A DNA stretch of 37,841 nt from Cytobacillus firmus (GCF_023715565.1 NZ_JAMBOJ010000047.1:1-37841); one strand, 5' to 3'; shown: positions 16,512 to 24,872, counted from the stretch's first letter. A program made the numbers and translations. Notes: generated by a model from the letters alone, not told the origin.

Positions 16512-19500
16512 GTGAAAGGGTTAGTGAATTTTGTCCTGCAGAATAAACTTGCAGTCTGGCTGTTAACAATTATTATCACGGTATCTGGCATTTATTCAGG
16601 TACACGGATGAATATGGAGACGATTCCTGATGTCTCAATTCCTTACTTAATGGTAATGGATGTCTATCCGGGGGCAACCCCTGAAAAAGTAATGGATGAT
16701 GTGTCCATCCCAATAGAAAAAGCCGTAGAAGGCCTTGAGGACGTTAAATCTGTCTACTCAAATTCATATTCTAACATGTCGAATATCCAAGTGGAATATG
16801 AATATGGTATTGATATGGACGAAGCCAAGCGTGCTCTTCAATCAGCTCTCGATGCAGTGGAGCTGCCGGAAGGAGCACAGGAACCGACCATTACGGCCAT
16901 CAGCATGAACATGATGCCGGTTGCTGCGCTTAGTGTCAGCAGCAAAACAGAGGATATCGTGGAGTTAACCTCAACGGTAGAAGAGATCTTACTGCCAAAA
17001 ATTGAAAAAATTGATGGTGTAGCATCAGCGACCATCACGGGCCAGCATGTGGAAGAAGTGCAGCTCACATACAACGAAGAAAAACTGGCTGAGCTTGATC
17101 TCACCGAAGATAAAGTAAAGGAAATGATTCAGGCAAGCAACATGGCTGTTTCATTGGGACTATACGAATTTGAAGAAGGTGAGCAGGCTGTCGCAGTGGA
17201 CGGCAAGTTCATGACCGAGGATGAATTAAAGAACATGCTCATCCCCGTAACACCAACCGCACAAAATCAGTCACCTTTTGTGAAGCTGAGTGACATTGCC
17301 AAGATTGATACGGTCGGCAGAGTGCAATCTGTATCCCGTACAAATGGTGAGGATGCCATTGCCATTCAAATTGTCAAAGGGCAGGAAGCAAACACTGTAG
17401 AAGTGGTCAACAATGTCAAAAAATTAATTAAGGAAGAAACGGAAAAAATTGAAGGCCTTGTCATTGATGTATCACTTGACCAGGGTGAACCAATTGAAGA
17501 ATCCGTTTCAACTATGATCGAAAAGGCCGTATTTGGCGGGCTGATCGCAGTCTTAATTATTCTGTTGTTCCTGCGTGATTTTAAATCAACGATCATCTCG
17601 ATCGTATCAATTCCAGTTTCCATTTTTATGGCGCTGCTAGTGCTTCACTGGATGGATATTACGCTGAACATCATGACTCTGGGAGCCGTTACGGTTGCCA
17701 TTGGCCGTGTTATTGATGACTCCATTGTAGTCGTTGAAAATATTTACCGTCGCCTTCATCTGAAGGAAGAAAGACTAACGGGGCGCGCACTTATTCGAGA
17801 AGCTACGATTGAAATGTTCAAACCAATCCTCTCCTCGACATTGGTAACCGTTGCTGTATTCGCACCGCTCATTTTCGTGGGGGGAATGGTCGGCGAGCTG
17901 TTTACTCCATTCGCTTTGACCATGACGTTTGCGCTTGGTGCTTCACTTCTTGTAGCGATTACTATTGTTCCGGCATTATCTCACTTCCTGTTCAAAAAGA
18001 AATTATATAGTGAGAAAACGGAAGGCAGCCACAAAGAAGCTGGAAAGCTGTCAAACTGGTATAGAGGCATACTTGAGAAGTCTCTAAATCATAAGATTAT
18101 TACTTCCATCATCGCCGTTGTCCTGCTTGCAGGAAGCCTGGCTCTGACGCCATTGATCGGATTCAGCTTCATGGGCAGTGAAGAAGAAAAAGTGATGTAC
18201 TTAACATATACACCTGAGGCTGGAGAACTGAAAGAGGAAACATTAAAGAACGTTGAAGCAGTAGAAGAAAAAATGCTTAACCGTGATGATATTGATATCG
18301 TTCAAATATCTGTAACCGAAGAAGCGGACCAAATGACTGCCATGATGGGCGGAGGTGCAGGCGGAGCTTTAATGTACTTGATCTTTGACCCTGAAATGGA
18401 TAATTTCCCTGAAGTCCGTGAAGAAATAGAAGATTATGTGTTTAATATTGGACAATCCGGTGAGTGGAAGAGCCAGAGCTTCACCTCTATGTCCGGTTCA
18501 AACAATGATGTCAGCTACACATTCTACAGTGAAGATTTAGATAAACTGAATGACGCTGTCAAAATGGTAGAAGACGTGTTAAAGGATAATAAAGAATTGG
18601 ATGATGTTTCTTCAAGTGCAGAAGATGCCTTTGTTGAGTATACCTTCAATGTGGAGCAGGATGAACTGCTGCAGTACGGTCTGACAGCAGGTCAAATTGT
18701 GATGATGCTGAATCCTTCAAACACCAAGGATGTTCTGACAACGATTGAAAAAGATGGTGAGACCCTTGAAGTGATGGTCCAGCAGGAGAAGGCGGAACAG
18801 CCAAAATCCATTGATGATATTCTGGAGACTCCAGTGCCGACAGCAATGGGTACAACAATGCCTCTTTCCGAGCTGGTCACAGTGGAAGAGGGGACAACAC
18901 ATAACACGCTTGCCCGCAGTAAAGGCGAGTACTATGCAACTGTATCAGGCAAGGTAAAAGGCGATGACATCTCAAAGGCTACTTCTGCAGCAGAGGAAGC
19001 GATTGATAAATTGGATCTGCCGAAAGGTGTAACTGTTGGTGTAGCCGGCGTTCAGGCGGATATGAATGAGACATTCACACAGCTGGGCGCTGCAATGCTT
19101 GCTGCGATTGCGATTGTGTACTTTATTCTGGTTGTCACATTCCGTGAAGGAGTGGCGCCATTTGCAATCCTCTTCTCCCTTCCATTTGCTGTGATTGGTT
19201 CGTTTGTTGGCTTATTCTTTGCCGGTGAAACCATTTCTGTTTCGGTCATGATGGGAATGCTAATGCTAATTGGTATCGTCGTAACCAATGCCATCGTTCT
19301 CGTGGACCGGATCATCCATATGGAACGTGACGGACTGGTCATGAGGGAAGCCGTGCTGGAAGCGGGAGCAACCCGCCTTCGCCCTATCCTGATGACAGCC
19401 ATTGCAACAATTGGCGCATTAATTCCACTGGCCATCGGATCCGGCGGCGGTGGAGGGCTTATCTCCAAAGGTCTTGCGATTACCGTTATCGGCGGTCTGG

Positions 19501-19598
19501 CAAGCTCGACGCTATTGACTCTGATCATTGTGCCGATTGTATACGAAGTATTATCGAAAATGTTTAAGAAAAACCGCAAAGAAATCGAAGAAAATTAA
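16512..19598 (+). CDS. swrC: RND-family efflux pump (SwrC/YerP, AcrB-like)
   Basis: About 1028-aa proton-driven resistance-nodulation-division transporter. In B. subtilis SwrC exports surfactin and confers resistance to it and to other amphiphiles. I choose GTG 16512, giving KGLVNFVLQNKLAVWLL after the initiator, since this aligns with SwrC and has AGGGTAGGTG upstream; a TTG at 16476 would be only about 7 nt past the -10 element. RND layout is present: TM1 near the N-terminus, a large porter loop, TM2-6 with the TM4 motif GRVIDDSIVVVENIYRR, a second loop, and TM8-12 with MLIGIVVTNAIVLVDRI and GGGGGLISKGLA. No membrane-fusion partner is next to it, as usual for Gram-positive RND pumps. Confidence 0.94.
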   Translation: MKGLVNFVLQNKLAVWLLTIIITVSGIYSGTRMNMETIPDVSIPYLMVMDVYPGATPEKVMDDVSIPIEKAVEGLEDVKSVYSNSYSNMSNIQVEYEYGIDMDEAKRALQSALDAVELPEGAQEPTITAISMNMMPVAALSVSSKTEDIVELTSTVEEILLPKIEKIDGVASATITGQHVEEVQLTYNEEKLAELDLTEDKVKEMIQASNMAVSLGLYEFEEGEQAVAVDGKFMTEDELKNMLIPVTPTAQNQSPFVKLSDIAKIDTVGRVQSVSRTNGEDAIAIQIVKGQEANTVEVVNNVKKLIKEETEKIEGLVIDVSLDQGEPIEESVSTMIEKAVFGGLIAVLIILLFLRDFKSTIISIVSIPVSIFMALLVLHWMDITLNIMTLGAVTVAIGRVIDDSIVVVENIYRRLHLKEERLTGRALIREATIEMFKPILSSTLVTVAVFAPLIFVGGMVGELFTPFALTMTFALGASLLVAITIVPALSHFLFKKKLYSEKTEGSHKEAGKLSNWYRGILEKSLNHKIITSIIAVVLLAGSLALTPLIGFSFMGSEEEKVMYLTYTPEAGELKEETLKNVEAVEEKMLNRDDIDIVQISVTEEADQMTAMMGGGAGGALMYLIFDPEMDNFPEVREEIEDYVFNIGQSGEWKSQSFTSMSGSNNDVSYTFYSEDLDKLNDAVKMVEDVLKDNKELDDVSSSAEDAFVEYTFNVEQDELLQYGLTAGQIVMMLNPSNTKDVLTTIEKDGETLEVMVQQEKAEQPKSIDDILETPVPTAMGTTMPLSELVTVEEGTTHNTLARSKGEYYATVSGKVKGDDISKATSAAEEAIDKLDLPKGVTVGVAGVQADMNETFTQLGAAMLAAIAIVYFILVVTFREGVAPFAILFSLPFAVIGSFVGLFFAGETISVSVMMGMLMLIGIVVTNAIVLVDRIIHMERDGLVMREAVLEAGATRLRPILMTAIATIGALIPLAIGSGGGGGLISKGLAITVIGGLASSTLLTLIIVPIVYEVLSKMFKKNRKEIEEN

Positions 19599-19604
19599 AA
19601 GGAA

Positions 19605-19641
19605 GCCCTGCAGGATAGATGAATGCCTGCAGGGCCTTTTC
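19605..19641. terminator. Terminator between swrC and the converging MFS gene
   Basis: GCCCTGCAGG (19605-19614) and CCTGCAGGGC (19626-19635) form a perfect 10-bp stem followed by CTTTT on the plus strand. Confidence 0.88.
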
Positions 19642-19652
19642 TCCTTATTCAA

Positions 19653-20876
19653 TTAAATCCCCCTGATTAACGCCCTCTTTTCTTTTACAAGATCGACTCT
19701 TGCAAATAAAAGTGCATATATAACCGCAAAAATGAGATAGGCCAGGCCAATGATTAAGCTAAGGGTCCTTGGAGCAAATATCTCAAGTAAAAATCCTGCT
19801 GTACCCATGGAGACAGCCAGGGAAAGGTTTGAGATCATCTCCATTAAACCGAAAAAAGTTCCCTGTCTGGATCTTGGTATGAACTTCATCATAACGGTGT
19901 CCAGGCAAATGTTGCCGATTCCACCCGCAAAGGTGATCAGTACGACAGTGAAAAGAGCTGCGCAAAAGCTTGGCGCGAGACTCAGTAAAACATGGCCTGC
20001 ACCTTCTATAGTGATAAAGATGATCGCAAGTAGCAGGAGGCCGTGCTTCATCATATGAGAAAAAAAGGAGCTTAGAATAAGGCCAATCCCTAGTGAGCCA
20101 TACATAAATCCCACACCCAGCTCACCCATATCAAAAACTTCCAATGCGTATATGCTGACCAGAATATTGTCTATGCCATTGGCGAGCGGCATGGTCAGCA
20201 TCATTATAAGAAAGGCAATCAGTGCGGAAGAGCCAAAAATCAGTCTCCCCGGTGACAGGATGCCCGTTGTTCCCGGTTTTCTTCTATGTTCCTCAGAAAT
20301 TGAGGGAAACACTATCTTGGAGATCAGATACGCTGATAACAGAAAGGTAAGGCCGTTAAACATAAAAGCAGCATGGTTTCCGAGAAAGTAGGCGAGGATT
20401 CCACCGGTGCTTGATCCAATAATGAGGACGGCACCCATCATAATTTGTTCTATCGCATTTACATATATCAGCCTATCTGATTTTACAAGGGCAGGTATAG
20501 CAGACATCCTCGCCGGTGAATAGATAGCTTCGCCCATTGAAATCAGGAGTGAGCTTAAATAAACAATCCATAGATCGCCTGGTTCACTTACGAAGAGAAG
20601 GCAGAGGACCGCCGGCACTCTCAGCAGGTCCACGGTCACCAGAATGGCTTTCTTTGAAAAACGGTCTGCGAGCAAGCCACCTATTGGAGCAATAAAGAAA
20701 AAAGGTGCCATGCGAATGGCAAATAAAATCCCGATTGCGACTCCGGAGCCGGTTACGTGGTAGAGCAGCGCAAGCAGTGCTACCTGTGTAAAGCGATTTC
20801 CAATTCCATTAATGACACCAGCCCAAAAGAGCTTTTGATAATTTTTCTCCTGCTTCCAGACGGTCCAATTTGTCAT
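19653..20876 (-). CDS. MFS efflux transporter, unassigned substrate
   Basis: 407-aa major facilitator superfamily protein with about 12 hydrophobic segments, of the MFS_3/EntS-MefA-like group. Loop 2-3 carries GGLLADRFSKK, the typical MFS signature (G-x-L-A-D-R-x-x-R/K-K); motif C-like glycines follow in later helices. ATG is preceded by GAGGTG. It is a single gene transcribed from a strong minus-strand promoter (TTGAGC, 17 bp, TATAAT) with a 22-bp palindrome just past the start point, so it is probably repressed by a small-molecule-sensing regulator not encoded next to it. A drug or metabolite exporter is the likely role. Confidence 0.88.
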   Translation of the reverse strand: MTNWTVWKQEKNYQKLFWAGVINGIGNRFTQVALLALLYHVTGSGVAIGILFAIRMAPFFFIAPIGGLLADRFSKKAILVTVDLLRVPAVLCLLFVSEPGDLWIVYLSSLLISMGEAIYSPARMSAIPALVKSDRLIYVNAIEQIMMGAVLIIGSSTGGILAYFLGNHAAFMFNGLTFLLSAYLISKIVFPSISEEHRRKPGTTGILSPGRLIFGSSALIAFLIMMLTMPLANGIDNILVSIYALEVFDMGELGVGFMYGSLGIGLILSSFFSHMMKHGLLLLAIIFITIEGAGHVLLSLAPSFCAALFTVVLITFAGGIGNICLDTVMMKFIPRSRQGTFFGLMEMISNLSLAVSMGTAGFLLEIFAPRTLSLIIGLAYLIFAVIYALLFARVDLVKEKRALIRGI

Positions 20877-20935
20877 GTTAACGCACCTCAGTGAAAAGTA
20901 ATTCGATAACCATCTAATTTGTTGGCGGAAATTAA

Positions 20936-20959
20936 TAATTAGATATATATCTAATTAGA
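20936..20959. promoter_or_regulatory. Palindromic operator of the MFS gene
   Basis: A perfect 22-bp palindrome (20936-20957, arms TAATTAGATAT/ATATCTAATTA) overlaps a second palindrome TCTAATTAGA (20950-20959). A further half site ATCTAATTT is at 20912. It lies at and just past the predicted transcription start of the MFS gene, a position typical of repression. Confidence 0.75.
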
Positions 20960-20987
20960 TTATATTCAAATTAGCTTTTAAGCTCAA
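20959..20987 (-). promoter_or_regulatory. SigA promoter of the MFS gene
   Basis: On the minus strand, TTGAGC (20987-20982), 17-bp spacer, TATAAT (20964-20959). Confidence 0.8.
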
Positions 20988-21005
20988 TCATAAATTTTAA
21001 AATGT

Positions 21006-21032
21006 TGAAACTACATCCCATCAAGAATCGTA
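21006..21032 (+). promoter_or_regulatory. SigW-type promoter before a membrane protein gene
   Basis: TGAAAC (21006-21011), 17 bp, CGTA (21029-21032): the same elements and spacing as the sigW promoter at 3008. It lies 25 bp before the next gene's start codon, giving a very short leader that still includes its AAGGAGG site. Confidence 0.75.
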
Positions 21033-21056
21033 AAGATGAATAAGGAGGCGGGTGCG

Positions 21057-21620
21057 ATGAAATTATTAATCGAGGTCATATTTCTGTTATTTGTTATCTA
21101 TTTCAGCTATCACTACATAATCCTTATTACCAAAATGAAGAAAACTGCCCTTATTCCTTCAGATAAAAATGATCTGAGTGCAGTAAGGAAATTCCCGCAA
21201 AAAACTTTGGACAGCCCTGTGATCTCCAAGAACAAGCTGGGCCTCACTATGTATGCTGTCATGTTGGCATTTCTAATCGCTATGTTTATAATCGGTAAAT
21301 ATACTGTGAATTTCAGCTGGACCTATCTCTATCTTTTATTCATCCCTTTAATCAATGCCAAAGATCTTCTGAATGTCTTTGCCGTCTATGAGACCGGCTT
21401 TATATGCGGAAGCAGGTTTGTTCCGTGGGAAAACCTGGAATCCTTCCGGTTTAAAAAAATAGATTTAGACCACAAATACTATGGGTATTCTCCGGAAGTA
21501 AATGAAGGATATGAACTTATTCTAAGGACGAAAATGTCCAGTCATACTCTTGTCGTAACGGAAGAGGAAATGAAAGAAAAGCTGGCCCGTATTCTAAAAG
21601 AGCAAATGAAAGGGGCATAG
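21057..21620 (+). CDS. Membrane protein of unknown function, probable SigW target
   Basis: 187 aa when started at ATG 21057, which has AAGGAGG at the right spacing; a start at 21036 would fall on that site's upstream flank. The N-terminus is hydrophobic (LLIEVIFLLFVIYFSYHYIILI), and two more membrane segments lie at about 66-85 and 90-105. The C-terminal ~80 residues are soluble and PH-domain-like in feel (VYETGFICGSRFVPWENLESFRF), a pattern seen in bacterial DUF-type membrane proteins in which a short tail reads like a PH or bPH domain. No name recognised. The SigW-type promoter suggests a role in envelope stress or resistance to membrane-active compounds. Confidence 0.8.
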   Translation: MKLLIEVIFLLFVIYFSYHYIILITKMKKTALIPSDKNDLSAVRKFPQKTLDSPVISKNKLGLTMYAVMLAFLIAMFIIGKYTVNFSWTYLYLLFIPLINAKDLLNVFAVYETGFICGSRFVPWENLESFRFKKIDLDHKYYGYSPEVNEGYELILRTKMSSHTLVVTEEEMKEKLARILKEQMKGA

Positions 21621-21625
21621 AAAAG

Positions 21626-21650
21626 TTTTAAATCCTCCTTTTGTTGGTAT
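21626..21650 (+). promoter_or_regulatory. Possible SigB-type promoter before the 44-aa stress peptide
   Basis: TTTTAA (21626-21631), 13 bp, TGGTAT (21645-21650) resemble the SigB consensus GTTTAA-N12-14-GGGTAT with one mismatch in each box. Confidence 0.45.
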
Positions 21651-21685
21651 TTATATAGTAAAACATCAGGAAAGGATCAGGAAAA

Positions 21686-21820
21686 ATGAAAGAAATTACA
21701 GTTACAGTTGACTATGATGGGTTAAAATATCAAACAAATATCATCACAAATAAAGAAGCCGGCGAAGAAGAAATTTTAAAGCAGGCAGAAGACCAGATCA
21801 GAAGACAGTTGAATAATTAA
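21686..21820 (+). CDS. BA3454-type stress response peptide, 44 aa
   Basis: A tiny gene: 44 codons beginning MKEITVTVDYDGLKYQTNII and ending in a charged helix (EEEILKQAEDQIRRQLNN). I recognise the pattern of the Bacillaceae 'BA3454 family stress response protein', which has a beta-rich half with VTVDYDG-x-x-YQTN followed by an acidic helix. Molecular function is not known. An AGGAAAA site precedes the ATG. It stands between a membrane protein and a bidirectional hairpin, and has a possible SigB-type promoter, which would fit a stress role. Confidence 0.8.
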   Translation: MKEITVTVDYDGLKYQTNIITNKEAGEEEILKQAEDQIRRQLNN

Positions 21821-21829
21821 GAGTAAAAG

Positions 21830-21864
21830 TTAACCCCCTTAATCAGTGAAGATAAGGGGGTTAA
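21830..21864. terminator. Hairpin between the stress peptide and DUF4145 genes
   Basis: TTAACCCCCTTA (21830-21841) and TAAGGGGGTTAA (21853-21864) form a perfect 12-bp stem. On the minus strand it is followed by CTTTTACTCTT, so it probably ends the DUF4145 transcript as well as the stress peptide's. Confidence 0.75.
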
Positions 21865-21873
21865 ATATTGGGA

Positions 21874-22569
21874 TCAGTGGAGTTTTTGATTTAGTTTTTG
21901 CTGAAGCATTTCAATTTTATTTGGAAGGACAAATAAGTACTCTATTAAACTCTCTAAAAGCTCCATCAACAGGGAGGCCATATCCAAATCAATATCCTTT
22001 TCAAGATCAAGCATCTCGTAAAAGGCGCTGCCCGGCTGTGCAAGCTGGCTTAAAGACTGCAGGGGCCTTGCTAAATCAACATGTTTTGGCAGCAGTTCAA
22101 ATTGCTTTGAAAGATTTTGCCCTTTGACCTCTTCTCCAAGAAAATTTTTCAGGATACTCTCAAGGACCCTCTTGGACATAACAGCTGTTGCAATCGTATC
22201 TTTGGAATAGCTGACATTTAAGGCTGATCGGTAGGCGCGGGTGAGGTCCCCTGGCACTTCCTTTATTTTCTCCAGCTGTGTAAGGAGCTCCTTGGCTGAA
22301 TTAGGATCATAAATATAAAGAATCGTCTCGTCGCTTGATTGATCATCCTGATTGAGTATCATGATAAAAACGGATTCCTTTTTACAGGCCGAACAATTTC
22401 CCTGGGAAAGTATGCTGGACTTACTTGTGTGATTATAATTCGCCTTTATTGTAAAAAGACTCGGCTTACTGCATTTAGGGCACTCGCATCGGACACTTGA
22501 TGGTATTTTCCTGTAACCAAATTGACTATGAGAAATAATTTGTGCAGGCAACACTCTTCTCACTAGCAT
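21874..22569 (-). CDS. DUF4145-type protein with N-terminal zinc ribbon
   Basis: 231 aa. Two Cys pairs form an N-terminal zinc-ribbon-like unit: C30-x2-C33 and C59-x2-C62 (CPKC and CSAC), with an extra C28. The remainder (about 100-225) is helical and contains the segment A-L-N-V-S-Y-S-K-D-T-I-A-T-A-V-M-S-K-R-V-L-E, which resembles DUF4145, a domain found in many bacteria and sometimes fused to nucleases. No catalytic motif is visible. The start ATG at 22569 has GGGGGG rather than a canonical ribosome site, so translation may be weak. Single gene, convergent with the 44-aa stress peptide; function unknown. Confidence 0.7.
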   Translation of the reverse strand: MLVRRVLPAQIISHSQFGYRKIPSSVRCECPKCSKPSLFTIKANYNHTSKSSILSQGNCSACKKESVFIMILNQDDQSSDETILYIYDPNSAKELLTQLEKIKEVPGDLTRAYRSALNVSYSKDTIATAVMSKRVLESILKNFLGEEVKGQNLSKQFELLPKHVDLARPLQSLSQLAQPGSAFYEMLDLEKDIDLDMASLLMELLESLIEYLFVLPNKIEMLQQKLNQKLH

Positions 22570-22697
22570 TTCCCCCCGCTAAATTACTATTTTTCCATTC
22601 ATTACAATTAAGTATAGCTTTGAAAATCAGGAGGAAAAAGATGAAAAATTTGGAATTTATCCGCAGAGCACTTGATGCTAATTACTGTATTAACGTA

Positions 22698-22738
22698 AAA
22701 AAGAGCTACTCCCAACAAATGGGAATAGCTCTTTTTCT
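22698..22738. terminator. Bidirectional terminator before the stress protein's end
   Basis: AAAAAGAGCTA...CCCA (22698-22714) pairs with TGGG...TAGCTCTTTTT (22720-22736) with a single mismatch, A-run left and T-run right. It ends the minus-strand YflT-type gene (stop at 22740). Confidence 0.85.
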
Positions 22739-22739
22739 A

Positions 22740-23504
22740 TTATCCTTTATAAGGGTTATTGCGGTTTTCCCTCACATTGTTAAAATCATAAGCATCTCGT
22801 TTGCGGTTATCGACATCATCGTTATAGGCCGAAACCGTGCGGTCGTTTGTGCTCAGGTCTTCAGGGTTTCCGGTCAGTGGACGGTTTTGATCCAGATTCT
22901 CATCTGTCCAAACACCGCTGCTGTTTCTGGTGTTATCCTTAAAAGCATTCGTTTCGCGATCAAGCTCGCCGGGGTTTAAAGGATCAGTGCTTGTGTATGT
23001 TGTACGGTCTCCGTCTAAAGCGGAACGGTCCGTATTTGTATAGCCATCAGTAAAGTCTGCAGACTTTGCATCAGGATCGACTAACACAAGGATTTTTCCT
23101 GATTTGACATCTGCTTCATAGCGATGTGCTTCTTCCTCTGGAATACCCATGCCGATCAATGCTCCTGCAATACCGCCGGCACCTGCACCAACAGCAGCTC
23201 CTGTTAATGTGGCAGCAATTGGTCCGGCAGCTACAATTGGTCCAATTCCAGGAATCGCCAATGCACCTACACCTGCCAGAAGACCTGTTAATCCTCCCAG
23301 AACACCGCCAGTAGCTGCTCCGGCAGCTAATCCTTCTTCCGTTTTTGTGCCAGTTTCTTCTGTAACGGCATCCACATCGTCTTTATTTTTACTAATTACG
23401 GAAATATCTTCAGGACGGTAACCTTCCGCTCTTAACTTTTCAACCGATTGTATAGCTTCCTGTTCTGTATCGTATGCACCTACAATATGTTTGTTTGTTG
23501 CCAT
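22740..23504 (-). CDS. General stress protein, YflT domain plus glycine-rich membrane segment
   Basis: 254 aa when started at the ATG 9 nt after AAGGAG (MATNKHIVGAYDTE); two earlier ATGs abut the ribosome site. Residues 1-50 form the YflT/GSP17M 'general stress protein 17M' domain (GAYDTEQEAIQSVEKLRAEG, SVISKN). Residues about 60-120 are a glycine/alanine-rich stretch with repeated G-x3-G spacing (GLAAGAATGGVLGGLTGLL), like a glycine-zipper membrane hairpin. The last ~100 residues are Asp/Asn/Thr-rich, hydrophilic and probably disordered. A SigB-type promoter lies upstream, fitting the SigB control of B. subtilis YflT. Precise function unknown. Confidence 0.88.
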   Translation of the reverse strand: MATNKHIVGAYDTEQEAIQSVEKLRAEGYRPEDISVISKNKDDVDAVTEETGTKTEEGLAAGAATGGVLGGLTGLLAGVGALAIPGIGPIVAAGPIAATLTGAAVGAGAGGIAGALIGMGIPEEEAHRYEADVKSGKILVLVDPDAKSADFTDGYTNTDRSALDGDRTTYTSTDPLNPGELDRETNAFKDNTRNSSGVWTDENLDQNRPLTGNPEDLSTNDRTVSAYNDDVDNRKRDAYDFNNVRENRNNPYKG

Positions 23505-23547
23505 ATTCATCATCTCCTTAATAATTTTTGCTTATCTATTGGTGTAC

Positions 23548-23573
23548 ATACCTTTTTCATTACGCTCATAAAC
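23548..23573 (-). promoter_or_regulatory. SigB-type promoter of the general stress gene
   Basis: On the minus strand GTTTAT (23573-23568), 14-bp spacer, AGGTAT (23553-23548); one mismatch in each box to the SigB consensus GTTTAA-N12-14-GGGTAT. Matches the known SigB dependence of the family. Confidence 0.75.
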
Positions 23574-23619
23574 CCAGTGGGTAAATTTACTAATAATTTC
23601 TCCTTGACTACTAGCTGAC

Positions 23620-23648
23620 TTGACCTGTAACTGCATAATCGGTAGTTT
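23620..23648 (+). promoter_or_regulatory. Possible promoter of the AlaX-type gene
   Basis: TTGACC (23620-23625), 17-bp spacer, TAGTTT (23643-23648). Good -35, weak -10. Confidence 0.4.
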
Positions 23649-23684
23649 TAAAAATAGAACAGGTACAAGGAAGGTTGATTCTCT

Positions 23685-24872
23685 ATGAAAAAACTTTATT
23701 ATGAAAACCCATATATCAAAACATTTGAAACAGAACTTGTATATCAGGCAGCAGACGATAGGGGGGTATATGCCGTCCTGAAAGAAACGGCCTTTTATCC
23801 AACTGGCGGAGGACAGCCTCATGATAAGGGGAAACTTAACGGCCTAAAAGTGGTGGATGTAGAAGAAGTGGAGGGGGAAATCCGTCATTATTTAGAAAAG
23901 GAATTGAACCCATCGAATTCGGGTGTATCAGGAGAGATTGATTGGAGCAGACGGTTTGACCATATGCAGCAGCATGCCGGCCAGCATATATTATCCGCTG
24001 CATTTGAAGAGCTTTACGGTTATAAAACGGTCAGCTTTCATTTAGGCAATGAAACCTTAACCATTGATTTGGAAATTAATGAACTGCCTGCCGGGCACGC
24101 AGAGGAAGCGGAGAGACTGGCTAATGACATCATTCTTGAGAATCGCCCGATTGAAGCCAGGTGGGTGAATGCAGAGGAAGCTTCCCAATTTCCGCTCCGC
24201 AAACAGCTGTCTGTCAGTGAAAATATCCGGCTTGTAATCATTCCGGAATTTGATTATAACGGATGCGGCGGAACACACCCGTCTTCAACCGGCCAGGTAG
24301 CCGGGGTGAAGATATTGGACTGGGAGCGTCAAAAAAAGAAAATCCGCGTACAGTTCATCTGTGGAAGCCGGATTCTCACGCAGCTTCAGACCAAACACGA
24401 AATTACCGGGAATCTTAGTCAGCTCCTAAATGCACCAGAGCAAGATTTGCCTTCAGCAGCCAGCCGCCTGATTGAAAATGGAAAGGACCTGGAGAAGCAG
24501 CTGGAAGCAGCAAAGGAAGCCTTGTTAGACTATGAAGCAAAGGAAATGTTCACATCAGGAAAGGAGAAGTGCATCAGCAAGGTTTTTGAGGGGAGATCTA
24601 TCCAGGAGCTGCAGAAGCTGGCACGCTTAATCGCCTCCCAATCTGAAACAGCCGATGTGATCCTAATCAATGAAACAGCCGAGAAACTCCAATTTGTCTG
24701 TGCCAGGGGAGCATATTCTGAATCTGATATGAAGAGCCTTTCAGCAGAACTTCTGCAGAAAATTAACGGCAAAGGCGGCGGGAATCCTCAATTTGCACAG
24801 GGTGGAGGAGACAAGCTCATGAGCGGGGAAGACCTGCTGGAATTTGCATTGAGACTTGCCGGGCAAAAGTAA
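23685..24872 (+). CDS. AlaX-L type alanyl-tRNA editing protein
   Basis: 395 aa. Freestanding homologue of the editing part of alanyl-tRNA synthetase that removes serine or glycine wrongly attached to tRNA-Ala. Domain 1 (about 30-80) has TAFYPTGGGQPHDKG; the zinc-binding editing core has H97-A-G-Q-H101 and C194-G-G-T-H198. The C-terminal domain (about 290-395) is DHHA1-like, with the glycine-rich GKGGGNPQFAQGGGD, so this is the long AlaX-L architecture, not the short one. The middle contains a Lys/Glu-rich coiled-coil stretch. Start ATG follows AAGGAAGG. Single gene with its own terminator. Confidence 0.9.
   Translation: MKKLYYENPYIKTFETELVYQAADDRGVYAVLKETAFYPTGGGQPHDKGKLNGLKVVDVEEVEGEIRHYLEKELNPSNSGVSGEIDWSRRFDHMQQHAGQHILSAAFEELYGYKTVSFHLGNETLTIDLEINELPAGHAEEAERLANDIILENRPIEARWVNAEEASQFPLRKQLSVSENIRLVIIPEFDYNGCGGTHPSSTGQVAGVKILDWERQKKKIRVQFICGSRILTQLQTKHEITGNLSQLLNAPEQDLPSAASRLIENGKDLEKQLEAAKEALLDYEAKEMFTSGKEKCISKVFEGRSIQELQKLARLIASQSETADVILINETAEKLQFVCARGAYSESDMKSLSAELLQKINGKGGGNPQFAQGGGDKLMSGEDLLEFALRLAGQK

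Noticed and set aside
22542..22979. 145-codon plus-strand frame
   Set aside because: Mostly antisense to the stress gene's low-complexity tail; only the small start at 22641 deserves mention.
23532..23636. 34-codon minus-strand frame ending before the stress gene
   Set aside because: It coincides with the SigB-type promoter and leader, and has no ribosome site.
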